DNA of 13,017 nt from Erysipelotrichaceae bacterium. Its GTDB lineage: Bacteria; Bacillota_I; Bacilli_A; Erysipelotrichales; Coprobacillaceae. The number at the start of each line of letters is the position of its first letter. Within the stretch, counting starts at the first letter, position 1. Positions 1 to 7,656 of this stretch are shown one piece after another. The stretch spans positions 1-13,017 of the forward strand of contig JAJQGQ010000302.1 of the NCBI GenBank assembly GCA_021200395.1, written 5' to 3'. The notes under the pieces are model-generated. The model worked only from the letters and a program-made list of their open reading frames with translations, was not told the DNA's origin and did not search any database. A program made the translations under genes and the position numbers.

Positions 1-432
1 TTATTAGATATTGCTAAACTAGTTGCTTATATATTTATTGGTATAAGCTTTTTTATTTCTTTGTTGCTGATAAGTATTGTTGAATCAATTATATATTTTG
101 AAAGAAAACATGATGTTGCTTATTTATTATCACTAGGTATGAGTCAGAGAAGATTAATGTTGTTATCATTATGGGAATCTTTGTTATTAGGATTTGTTAT
201 GGCCAGTGGTGGATGTATATTAGCAGCGGTGTTTTATTATTATATGAATGAAATTTTTGTTTTAAAAAATGTTATCTGATTTTCTTTGTCTTTAAAGAAA
301 ATCCTATTTAATGAATATGATTTGTTTATAGTTATTTTTATTGTATATATGGTGATATGTATATTGTCAACATTATTGCCGATGCGTTCAATGATGCATG
401 TCAATAAGATTGATGTTTTAAGGGAGGAATAG
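1..432 (+). pseudogene. C-terminal part of FtsX-type ABC permease, interrupted by an in-frame TGA
   Basis: The reading frame is open from the window edge to a TAG at 430-432 except for one TGA at 277-279. Before the TGA there is a hydrophobic segment (about 7-84), a charged turn reading FERKHDVAYLLSLGMSQRRL (about 100-159), and a second hydrophobic segment. That is the classic FtsX/MacB-type domain, in which a cytoplasmic 'LGAS-RR' loop separates membrane helices. After the TGA the same frame continues with another membrane segment (about 319-372) and ends LPMRSMMHVNKIDVLREE, matching the usual FtsX C-terminus (P-x-R-x-x-x-x-x-P-x-x-x-L-R). The coding pattern on both sides argues for one gene with a recent nonsense change, probably TGG to TGA, or a sequencing error. 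The 5' end is outside the window. It ends one base before the next ABC gene, so the two were probably co-transcribed and may have worked together. Confidence 0.75.
422..428 (+). promoter_or_regulatory. Ribosome binding site of the fused ABC gene, inside the preceding gene's end
   Basis: GGGAGGA lies in the last codons of the upstream permease, immediately before its TAG, with 5 bases to the ATG at 434. This arrangement suggests translational coupling between the two ABC genes. Confidence 0.7.
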
Positions 433-433
433 C

Positions 434-2290
434 ATGTTAGAGTTAAAACATATTGTTAAAAGATATGATTATCAAAAGGTATTAGATGATATCAATATTG
501 TCTTTCCTGATTGTGGAATAGTTTCGATTATTGGGCCCTCAGGTTGTGGTAAAAGTACATTATTGAATATTATTGGTGGTATAGATGATGATTTTCAAGG
601 TGATTTGTTATTGAATGATAAAAGTGTGAAAAATCATTTGGCAAGCTATCGTCGTCATCATGTGAGTTTTATATTTCAACAGTTTCATTTGATTATGTGG
701 TTATCGGTTAAGGAAAATGTAGCTTTACCACAATTTTTTCATCCTCAGGAAAAACAACAAATATTGCTTGATCTAGATGATCTTGAAGAAGCAAAAATGA
801 AAGATCTTTCTTTAGGCCAAAGACAACGTTTGGCTTATTTAAGATCACGTTATCATTTAAGTGACATTTTATTATGTGATGAACCGACGGGATCTCTAGA
901 TCCTGAGCATAGTGATCAAGTGATGCAACTATTAAAGGAAGAATCCCAAAATCGTCTAGTGATTTTGGTTTCTCATAATAAAGAGTTAGTTGAAAAATAT
1001 AGTGATGAAATTTATGAAATGAAAGATGGAAACATTATTGCTCATCATTTGCTTCATATGCCCATTAAACATTTCAATAAACCAAAATCGACATCTAAAA
1101 TTTATTTTTCACATTTACGTTTATCTTTAAGCTCTTTACTCTCTCATAAAGCTCGTTCCTTTCAACTGGTATTTGGCTTATGTGTATCAATACTTTGCAT
1201 AGTTTTTACATTAACTTTGAGTACAAATTTAGAACAGGAACTCATTGATTATGTCTATTCTCTTGTTCCAGCATCCTCTATTAGTTTTCAAACTTCTAAT
1301 CATGAATCATTAACATTAGATACTATAGATCAATTAAATGATTATTCTAATATTATTAAAGCAGAAATGTATTTAGATGATTATGAGTTTTTAGGTATTA
1401 GTTTTACAGGAGAAAGATATCAAGAATCTAATACTTTATTTATTGGTGATGACACTTCACCATATGATGATTTACAGTTAGAGATAGGAACGTATCCTAA
1501 TGAAAATTATGAAATACTGGTATCATTATCAACTGCTAAATATTTATGCCAAGATACTGATTTGAGCGAGTTAATCGATAAAAAAGTTTACGGTTGGTAT
1601 CAATATGAATTAACTGTTAAAGCGATTGAATATAAAATTGTAGGTATAACCAATCAATCAACAACTTTAGATACGATTTATACAATGAATCATGCTTATA
1701 TTTATTTATTAGCTGATGTATATGATTATGATATAACTAATATTTCTGCTAGTTTAGGTATTTTATATGTTAATAAAGATTCAGATAGAAGTAAAGTTAT
1801 TGAACAATTACAAAATGATTATCCGAGTTATCAATTTAAGGAAGTTGGCTCATCTACAGCTCAAAGTATATCTGATACCATGCAACAAGTAAGAATGATT
1901 CTACTTGTTTTTTCTTTCTTAGCTATTCTTTCTTCATTATTTTTAATTGGTGAAGTTATGTTTTTAAATATTGTACAAAAGAAAAAAGATCTAGCAATCA
2001 TGAAATGTTTTGGTGCAAGTACATGGGATATTATGAGAATCGTTTTGTATGAATCTTTAGAAATAGTATTATTAGCCCAAATATTTTCTACCATACTTTA
2101 TTTGAATTGTATATCGTTACTTAATAATATCGTCAGTGATGTCTTATTGAATGATACCTTTGCATTTCAAGCTGATTTTAGAATTTTAGCTATAGTATAT
2201 ATATTATCTTATGTTCTTATTTTTATAAGTCAAATACCACCTCTATTGTATGTATTAAGACTCAATACGGTTAATGCATTAAAGGAATGA
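434..2290 (+). CDS. Fused ABC transporter ATP-binding/permease protein (MacB/FtsX type)
   Basis: 618 residues. The N-terminal ABC ATPase spans about 1-215: Walker A GPSGCGKST at 34-42, Q-loop FQQ at 81-83, signature LSLGQ at 125-129, Walker B ILLCDE at 145-150, D-loop SLD at 154-156, switch His181. The permease half has a membrane helix at about 243-263, an extracytoplasmic region at about 265-485, then helices at about 488-510, 538-560 and 584-603, with the cytoplasmic loop KKKDLAIMKCFGAS at 516-529. Four helices with a large loop after the first is the MacB/FtsX (type VII ABC) plan. Such proteins couple ATP use to mechanical work on peptides, antibiotics or lipoproteins; the substrate cannot be read here. 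Two oddities: the signature has Leu in place of the first Gly of LSGGQ, and the stretch between Q-loop and signature is short. Both catalytic motifs are intact, so it is probably functional. Its likely partner is the interrupted permease upstream. Confidence 0.88.
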   Translation: MLELKHIVKRYDYQKVLDDINIVFPDCGIVSIIGPSGCGKSTLLNIIGGIDDDFQGDLLLNDKSVKNHLASYRRHHVSFIFQQFHLIMWLSVKENVALPQFFHPQEKQQILLDLDDLEEAKMKDLSLGQRQRLAYLRSRYHLSDILLCDEPTGSLDPEHSDQVMQLLKEESQNRLVILVSHNKELVEKYSDEIYEMKDGNIIAHHLLHMPIKHFNKPKSTSKIYFSHLRLSLSSLLSHKARSFQLVFGLCVSILCIVFTLTLSTNLEQELIDYVYSLVPASSISFQTSNHESLTLDTIDQLNDYSNIIKAEMYLDDYEFLGISFTGERYQESNTLFIGDDTSPYDDLQLEIGTYPNENYEILVSLSTAKYLCQDTDLSELIDKKVYGWYQYELTVKAIEYKIVGITNQSTTLDTIYTMNHAYIYLLADVYDYDITNISASLGILYVNKDSDRSKVIEQLQNDYPSYQFKEVGSSTAQSISDTMQQVRMILLVFSFLAILSSLFLIGEVMFLNIVQKKKDLAIMKCFGASTWDIMRIVLYESLEIVLLAQIFSTILYLNCISLLNNIVSDVLLNDTFAFQADFRILAIVYILSYVLIFISQIPPLLYVLRLNTVNALKE

Positions 2291-2312
2291 GAAAAATATA
2301 TGATACACAATT

Positions 2313-3130
2313 GCTGATGAGTTAGATAACGAAACAGAATTTGACAAACAATGCAAAATTGTTTATCTGATCCACAAATACTAGCTTATATTATCAAAAA
2401 TTGTGTTGAGAAATGTAAGGCTATTGATATGATGGAACTTGTGCAATATCTTAGACATTATTCACTTCAAATGGGCATTGAAGATATATCCATATCTGGT
2501 GGTAAAATCATATATGATATTCATACACAATTATTACATAATGGGGCCTTATTATTAATATTGAATCACAAAATAGTTATAATCTAGGTATGCAGGCAAT
2601 CTACTATACGAGATATTTAATAGCTAATTAAAAAGGAACAATATTTAAACATTCTGATTTTAATGCTATTAGAAAGGTTTATTCCTTTTGGATTATTAGA
2701 GCACATGCTAAAGAAGATAATGGTGTAAAAGATAAAATTTATTATTTGAATGAAGAAAAGGTAGACAAAAACAAAATCTAAGTAAGAAAAAGAAAATAAG
2801 ATAAAAAAACTAATTGATTTATCCAGATATTGAACATACGAAATATGATGGTAGTTTTATTGATTTTTTTAGTATATTATTTAATGTGCATATTTCTGCA
2901 AATCAAAAGAAATTGTTGTTTGAAGAGAATATGTGTAATTGGACTGAGAGTGTTGTTTACGAAACTAAAGTAGAAGTTACTAGATGGGTACAATGTCCTT
3001 AAATTTGAATCAGGCTATGGATGCATTAAAAATAACTGATGAAGAACGTTCATATATTGTGAATCAACTAGAGAATTATAAGGAAAAATCCAAGAAGCAT
3101 AAAAATTCTAAGAAAACTAAGAAGTTGTAA
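2313..3130 (+). pseudogene. Degenerate Rpn-type PD-(D/E)XK nuclease family transposase
   Basis: Pieces of one protein appear in order in different frames. (a) 2316-2360 reads DELDNETEFDKQCK. (b) 2351-2550 in another frame reads LSDPQILAYIIKNCVEKCKA and later GGKIIYDIH. (c) 2551-2781 in a third frame reads IINIESQNSYNLGMQAIYY, hits TAA at 2629-2631, and continues KGTIFKHSDFNAIRKVYSFW. (d) 2798-2830 reads KIKKLIDLSRY. (e) 2814-3002 reads YDGSFIDFFSILFNVHISA. (f) 2984-3130 reads SLNLNQAMDALKITDEERSY and ends with a Lys-rich tail. The order and motifs, especially 'I-N-x-E-x-Q-N' followed by 'YY...L' and 'KVYS-W', are those I associate with Firmicutes PD-(D/E)XK nuclease transposases related to Rpn. 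At least four frame changes and one internal stop make a working product very unlikely. The exact N-terminal boundary is uncertain. Family assignment is from memory of the motifs. Confidence 0.7.
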
Positions 3131-3200
3131 AAAACTAATTGGGATGATTATTTATCTTTTTTATAAAAAATAAGAGTTCTTAAAAGTATAAAAAAACAAG

Positions 3201-3228
3201 TTGAATTTCATTAAATCTATGATATAAT
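3201..3228 (+). promoter_or_regulatory. Promoter of the leuS T-box transcript
   Basis: A -35 box TTGAAT at 3201-3206 and a consensus -10 box TATAAT at 3223-3228 are separated by 16 bases. Transcription would start near 3235, just before the T-box leader. The -35 box lies inside the left arm of an 11-bp inverted repeat (3200-3210 with 3236-3246). Confidence 0.75.
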
Positions 3229-3234
3229 GATTGC

Positions 3235-3456
3235 GTGAAATTCAACGATTAGGAGTAGTAATCATGAAGAAATGTATAGAGAGCTTATGGGTGGTGGAAA
3301 TAAGTCATTGGTAGTGGTGAACTCGCCTAGGAGATGCAAAGATGAATGAAGTAGTTTTTGCCGTATGACTGCGTTAAAGTTTCGAGGGTACATTTTTATA
3401 AATGTAAACTAAGGTGGTAACGCGATAGATAGTCGTCCTTAGAGGACGACTTTTTT
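3235..3456 (+). ncRNA. T-box leader RNA, leucine-specific (tRNA-Leu sensing)
   Basis: The leader carries the hallmark T-box sequence AAGGTGGTAACGCG at 3411-3424 and ends in an intrinsic terminator. Stem I elements are visible: GAGAGC near 3278-3283, GGGTGGTGGAAA near 3290-3301, and GAACTCGCC near 3319-3327. The likely specifier codon is CTC (Leu) at 3322-3324, in the context seen in other leuS T-boxes. The bulge TGGT at 3415-3418 would pair with the ACCA end of uncharged tRNA-Leu, whose discriminator base is A. A stem III candidate is formed around 3389-3405. When tRNA-Leu is uncharged the RNA should switch to the antiterminator and let RNA polymerase reach leuS. The specifier choice is by pattern, not by a folded model. 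Confidence 0.93.
3432..3456 (+). terminator. T-box intrinsic terminator
   Basis: A perfect 8-bp stem, GTCGTCCT (3432-3439) with AGGACGAC (3443-3450), closes a 3-base loop and is followed by six T. It lies between the T-box motif and the leuS ribosome site, as expected for the terminator conformation. Confidence 0.93.
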
Positions 3457-3477
3457 ATTTTAGAGGAGGAATTAATT

Positions 3478-5874
3478 ATGCCGTTTGATCACAAAAAAAT
3501 AGAAAAAAAGTGGCAGAAATACTGGGAAGACAATAAGACATTTCAATGTGATGTTCATGATTTTTCAAAACCAAAGTATTATGCTGTAGATATGTTTCCA
3601 TATCCATCTGGACAAGGGTTACATGTAGGCCATCCTGAAGGCTATACTGCAACTGATATTGTTTCAAGAATGAAGAGAATGCAAGGATATAATGTATTGC
3701 ATCCAATGGGATTTGATTCATTTGGATTACCTGCTGAACAATATGCCATTCAGACAGGACATCATCCTGCAGAATTTACAAAAAAGAATATTGATACTTT
3801 TAGAAAACAAATTAAATCATTAGGTTTTTCTTATGATTGGGATAGAGAAGTTTCTACAAGTGATCCTGAATATTATAAATGGACACAATGGATTTTCACA
3901 AAATTATATGATGCTGGATTAGCTTATATTGATGAAATTCCAGTTAACTGGTGCCCAGAATTAAAATGTGTATTAGCTAATGAAGAAGTCATCGATGGTA
4001 AGAGTGAACGTGGGGGATATCCAGTTATACGTAAACCAATGCGTCAATGGGTTTTAAGAATTACAAAGTATGCTGAAAGATTATTGGATGATTTAGATGA
4101 ATTAGATTGGCCTGAAGCTACAAAACAAATGCAACGTAACTGGATTGGCAAATCAGTAGGAGCTAATGTTGATTTTAAGATTGCTGGTACTGATAAGATT
4201 TTTACGGTATTTACTACACGTTGTGATACTTTATTTGGTGCTACTTATTGTGTTTTAGCACCAGAACATCCTTATGTTGATGAAATCACAACTGATGAAT
4301 ATAAACAAGCAGTAGCTGATTATAAGAAAGCTTGTGCTTCTAAATCAGATTTGGAAAGAACTGAATTATCTAAAGAAAAAACTGGTGTATTTACTGGTGC
4401 TTATGCAATTAATCCGGTTAATAATGAATTAGTACCTATTTGGATTGCTGATTATGTTTTAGCAAGCTATGGAACAGGTGCTATCATGGCAGTTCCTGCT
4501 CATGATACACGTGACTATGAATTTGCTAAAAAGTTCAATATTGATATTATTCAAGTTTTAGAGGGTGGAGATATTTCTAAAGAAGCTTGGACAGAAGATG
4601 GTATTCATATTAATTCTGGTTTCTTAAATGGTATGAATAAAGAAGACGCCATTGCTACAATGATTTCATGGTTAGAAGAACATCACTGTGGTGAAGCTAA
4701 AGTATCATATAAATTACGTGATTGGTTATTTTCAAGACAAAGATATTGGGGTGAACCAATTCCAATCGTTCACATGGAAGATGGCACAATGCGTACTGTT
4801 CCATTAGAAGAATTACCACTAGAGTTGCCAGCTACACAAAACTTTGAACCTCATGACAATGGTGAATCACCATTAGCTCATTGTGATGATTGGTTAAATG
4901 TTGAAATTGATGGTGTTAAAGGTCGAAGAGAAACGAATACAATGCCTCAATGGGCTGGATCATGCTGGTATTACATTCGTTATTTAGACCCTCATAATGA
5001 TAAGGAGATTTGTGACCCTGAAGTATTAGAAAAATGGTTGCCAGTTGATTTATATATTGGTGGTGCAGAACATGCTGTATTACACTTATTATATTCACGT
5101 TTCTGGCATAAGGTATTATATGATGCAGGGGTTGTAAAATGTAAAGAACCTTGGCAACGTTTGTTCCATCAAGGTATGATTCTTGGTAGCAATAATGAAA
5201 AGATGTCTAAATCAAGAGGTAATGTTGTTAATCCTGATGATATTGTAGAAAGTCATGGTGCTGATGCTTTACGTTTATATGAAATGTTTATGGGTCCTTT
5301 GGAAGCAAGTTTACCTTGGTCTGAAGATGGTTTAGATGGTTCTAGAAAATGGTTGGATCGTGTTTATCGTTTGATTGTGGAATCTGATAAATTATCTGAT
5401 GAAAATGATCATTCATTAGATTATATTTATAATGCTACTGTTAAAAAAGTAACCAATGATTATGAATCATTAGACTTCAATACAGCAATTTCCCAAATGA
5501 TGATATTTGTGAATGATGCATATAAAGCTAAAACATTATATCGTCCATATGCAGAAGCATTGGTTAAAATGTTAAGCTGTATTGCTCCTCATGTATGTGA
5601 AGAAATGTGGGAATTATTAGGACATGATCATACATTAGCTTATGAAACATGGCCAACATATGATGAATCTATGTTAGTTCAATCGACTGTTGAAATGGCT
5701 GTTCAGGTTAATGGTAAACTACGTGCTAAGATAACTGTTAATAAAGATGAAGATAAAGCAGTTGTTGAAGAATTAGCATTATCACAACCTAATGTTAAAA
5801 ACTTTACAGAAGGAAAAACAATTGCTAAAGTGATTGTGGTACCTAACAAAATCGTTAATGTTGTAGTAAAATAA
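3478..5874 (+). CDS. leuS: Leucyl-tRNA synthetase
   Basis: 798 residues, close to the usual length of bacterial LeuRS (about 800-880). It charges tRNA-Leu with leucine in the cytoplasm using ATP. Visible class I motifs are the HIGH-type HVGH at 49-52 within PYPSGQGLHVGHPEGY, and KMSKS at 575-579. The CP1 editing domain is recognised by TTRCDTLFGATY (about 247-258) and by AVPAHDTRD, where His342, Asp343 and Asp346 sit in the hydrolytic pocket region. The C-terminus, with VQVNGKLRAKITV, is the typical tRNA-binding end. AGGAGGA at 3464-3470 stands 7 bases before this ATG and fixes the start. It is the only gene under the upstream T-box and is closed by its own terminator, so it is probably a single-gene unit controlled by leucine-tRNA charging. 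Confidence 0.98.
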   Translation: MPFDHKKIEKKWQKYWEDNKTFQCDVHDFSKPKYYAVDMFPYPSGQGLHVGHPEGYTATDIVSRMKRMQGYNVLHPMGFDSFGLPAEQYAIQTGHHPAEFTKKNIDTFRKQIKSLGFSYDWDREVSTSDPEYYKWTQWIFTKLYDAGLAYIDEIPVNWCPELKCVLANEEVIDGKSERGGYPVIRKPMRQWVLRITKYAERLLDDLDELDWPEATKQMQRNWIGKSVGANVDFKIAGTDKIFTVFTTRCDTLFGATYCVLAPEHPYVDEITTDEYKQAVADYKKACASKSDLERTELSKEKTGVFTGAYAINPVNNELVPIWIADYVLASYGTGAIMAVPAHDTRDYEFAKKFNIDIIQVLEGGDISKEAWTEDGIHINSGFLNGMNKEDAIATMISWLEEHHCGEAKVSYKLRDWLFSRQRYWGEPIPIVHMEDGTMRTVPLEELPLELPATQNFEPHDNGESPLAHCDDWLNVEIDGVKGRRETNTMPQWAGSCWYYIRYLDPHNDKEICDPEVLEKWLPVDLYIGGAEHAVLHLLYSRFWHKVLYDAGVVKCKEPWQRLFHQGMILGSNNEKMSKSRGNVVNPDDIVESHGADALRLYEMFMGPLEASLPWSEDGLDGSRKWLDRVYRLIVESDKLSDENDHSLDYIYNATVKKVTNDYESLDFNTAISQMMIFVNDAYKAKTLYRPYAEALVKMLSCIAPHVCEEMWELLGHDHTLAYETWPTYDESMLVQSTVEMAVQVNGKLRAKITVNKDEDKAVVEELALSQPNVKNFTEGKTIAKVIVVPNKIVNVVVK

Positions 5875-5882
5875 GTTTTTAT

Positions 5883-5916
5883 AGATATGGTTTCTAGAAG
5901 AACCATATCTTTTTTA
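5883..5916 (+). terminator. Intrinsic terminator after leuS
   Basis: AGATATGGTT (5883-5892) pairs perfectly with AACCATATCT (5901-5910), with an 8-base loop, followed by a run of T through 5915. Confidence 0.9.
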
Positions 5917-5978
5917 TATTAATGATTTCTTAATGATTGTTTATATTTTAATATGTTACAATAGCGGTGGTGATATTA

Positions 5979-6368
5979 ATGACACAAGGATGCTTTACCA
6001 TTATTTTAAATAATAAAAATCAAATATTATTAGGAAAACGTCAAGATCTTCCTTTATGGGATCTTCCAGGAGGACGATTGGAAGAAAATGAGGAGTTTAT
6101 TGATTGTGCTATAAGAGAAGCTTTAGAAGAAACAGGATATAAAATTATAATTGATGATAAGATAGGTACTTATTATAGAAACAGAGTTCATGATATTCAA
6201 CATATTTATATAGGTCATATTATTGGTGGAAAAGCGATACTATCTGATGAAACAAAAGCCTTGAAATGGTTTGATGACTTACCACTCAATATGGTTTTAA
6301 ATCGTCGCAGACAAATCAAAGATTTCAGAAATAATAAAAGACATATTGAAACAACATTAATATTTTAG
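5979..6368 (+). CDS. Nudix hydrolase
   Basis: 129 residues from this ATG. A complete Nudix box (GX5EX7REUXEEXGU) spans Gly32 to Tyr54: GGRLEEN, then E38, R46-E47, E50-E51 and G53. The box binds the metal that cleaves a nucleoside diphosphate linked to another group. The size and single-domain build fit small MutT-like housecleaning or dinucleotide pyrophosphatases, but the substrate is not readable. GGTGGTG at 5966-5972 lies 6 bases before the ATG and supports this start; in-frame GTG codons at 5967 and 5970 fall inside that ribosome site and are less likely starts. It lies between the leuS terminator and a double terminator, so it is probably a single-gene transcript. No convincing promoter was found in the short gap. 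Confidence 0.9.
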   Translation: MTQGCFTIILNNKNQILLGKRQDLPLWDLPGGRLEENEEFIDCAIREALEETGYKIIIDDKIGTYYRNRVHDIQHIYIGHIIGGKAILSDETKALKWFDDLPLNMVLNRRRQIKDFRNNKRHIETTLIF

Positions 6369-6379
6369 AAATTATAAGT

Positions 6380-6403
6380 AGGCAGTCTTTTCGACTGCCT
6401 TTT
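6380..6403 (+). terminator. Intrinsic terminator after the Nudix gene
   Basis: AGGCAGTC (6380-6387) pairs with GACTGCCT (6393-6400) around a 5-base loop, followed by a short T run. Confidence 0.85.
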
Positions 6404-6425
6404 ATGCTTTATAAGCATAATTTTT
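6402..6425 (+). terminator. Second terminator-like hairpin directly after the first
   Basis: TTATGCTT (6402-6409) pairs with AAGCATAA (6413-6420) around the loop TAT, followed by five T (6421-6425). It adjoins the preceding hairpin, giving a tandem stop signal. The stem is A+T-rich, so it is weaker than the first. Confidence 0.6.
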
Positions 6426-6441
6426 CATTGAAACTAAGCAT

Positions 6442-6470
6442 TTGTCTTTTGCTTTTGCATAAATTACAAT
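6442..6470 (+). promoter_or_regulatory. Promoter of the Fe-S aldo/keto reductase gene
   Basis: TTGTCT at 6442-6447 and TACAAT at 6465-6470 are separated by 17 bases. The predicted start (about 6477) nearly abuts the ribosome site AAAGGAGG at 6477-6484, so the leader would be very short. The -10 box is enclosed by the inverted repeat TTTGCAT (6454-6460) and ATGCAAA (6473-6479), a candidate operator. Confidence 0.6.
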
Positions 6471-6490
6471 TGATGCAAAGGAGGAATATT

Positions 6491-7585
6491 ATGGAATACA
6501 GAAAACTACCTCATGGAGATGAATTGATAAGTGTTATTGGTATTGGTACAAGTTCAATTGGGGAAACAAATGAAGAAGAAATGGTAGCAACTATTAAAGA
6601 AGCTATTGACAATGGAATCAATTATATTGATTTAGCGAGTGGATATGCTAATACATTTGCAGCTGTAGGTAAAGCTATTAAGGAGCAGAGAGATAAAGTT
6701 TATCTACAAATACATTTTGGTGCTAACTTTGAAACTGGTGAATATGGTTGGACTACAGATCTGGATAAGATAAAAGAATCTGTTGCTTGGCAATTGAAGA
6801 TGCTAGATACTGATTATATTGATTTTGGCTTTATTCATTGTATTGATGAAGAAGCTGATCTTAATGAGATGATTAAACATGGTGTTATTGATTATATCTT
6901 AGATTTAAAGAATCAAGGTATTATCAAACATATTGGATTATCATCTCATACGCCTAGATTGGTAAATCAAATATTGGATATGCATATGATTGATATGTTG
7001 ATGTTTAGTATCAATCCAGCTTATGATAATAAATATGGTGAATATGCTTATGGTGAAAATGATGAACGCATGATGATGTATCAACGTTGTCAAAAAGAAG
7101 GTGTAGCTATATCAGTAATGAAAGCATTTAGTGGAGGACAATTGTTAGATGCTCAAAAATCGCCTTTTAAATATGCTTTAACACAAACTCAATGTATTCA
7201 ATATGCTTTAGATAAACCAGCAGTTGTTACAGTATTACCAGGTGTGAGAAATAGAGAAGATCTTAAAACAATTCTTCAATATACAAAAGCTACTGATGAA
7301 CAAAAAGACTATTCCATCATTGCCTCATTTAAAGAAGTTGAGCATAAAGAAAAATGCGTTTATTGCAAGCATTGTCATCCTTGTCCAATGGATTTAGATA
7401 TTGCTCTTATAAATAAATATTATGACTTAGCTTTAATGGGTGACGAACTTGCAAAAGATCATTATCATCATTTACAAAAGAAAGCATCTGATTGTATTCA
7501 ATGTGGACATTGTAATCATCGTTGTCCTTTTCATGTTAATCAAATGCAAAGAATGCAAGATATACTTTTATATTTTAAAGAATAA
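6491..7585 (+). CDS. Aldo/keto reductase with C-terminal double 4Fe-4S cluster domain
   Basis: 364 residues from the ATG that follows AAAGGAGG by a normal gap; the frame is open farther upstream to 6404, but that stretch overlaps the tandem terminator. Residues about 1-270 form the aldo/keto reductase barrel: NGINYIDLASGY (Asp47, Tyr52), DFGFIHC (His116), GLSSH (149-153) and LPGVRNREDL (249-258). At the usual catalytic Lys position the protein has His75 (YLQIHFG). Two cysteine motifs follow: C289-x2-C292-x2-C295-x2-CP and C335-x2-C338-x2-C341-x3-CP, each fit for one 4Fe-4S cluster. This architecture is widespread in anaerobic Firmicutes. An oxidoreductase passing electrons between the Fe-S clusters and an organic substrate is likely; substrate and cofactor are unknown. 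The LysR gene downstream may regulate it. Confidence 0.92.
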   Translation: MEYRKLPHGDELISVIGIGTSSIGETNEEEMVATIKEAIDNGINYIDLASGYANTFAAVGKAIKEQRDKVYLQIHFGANFETGEYGWTTDLDKIKESVAWQLKMLDTDYIDFGFIHCIDEEADLNEMIKHGVIDYILDLKNQGIIKHIGLSSHTPRLVNQILDMHMIDMLMFSINPAYDNKYGEYAYGENDERMMMYQRCQKEGVAISVMKAFSGGQLLDAQKSPFKYALTQTQCIQYALDKPAVVTVLPGVRNREDLKTILQYTKATDEQKDYSIIASFKEVEHKEKCVYCKHCHPCPMDLDIALINKYYDLALMGDELAKDHYHHLQKKASDCIQCGHCNHRCPFHVNQMQRMQDILLYFKE

Positions 7586-7604
7586 CCACATTAATATGGT
7601 TATT
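7581..7604 (+). terminator. Weak hairpin over the stop codon of the Fe-S aldo/keto reductase
   Basis: AATAACCA (7581-7588) pairs with TGGTTATT (7597-7604) around 8 bases and includes the TAA stop. There is almost no T run, so termination would be partial at best and some transcripts may continue into the LysR gene. Confidence 0.4.
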
Positions 7605-7656
7605 TATAGTAGAAAAATATATAGAAATCATTTAAAATATATTTGAGGTGAATCTT

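Noticed and set aside
277..279. TGA as a Trp codon (alternative genetic code).
   Set aside because: Intact genes here end with TGA (2288-2290, 8539-8541) and use TGG for Trp throughout.
3476..3721. Minus-strand ORF of 81 residues.
   Set aside because: It is wholly opposite the start of leuS, with no recognisable motif or ribosome site; a shadow ORF.
5937..5962. Promoter for the Nudix gene (TTGTTT ... TACAAT).
   Set aside because: The spacer would be only 14 bases, too short to support.
6404..6490. Extended N-terminus for the Fe-S aldo/keto reductase from the ATG at 6404.
   Set aside because: The region is part of a terminator hairpin and promoter; AAAGGAGG and family alignment support 6491.
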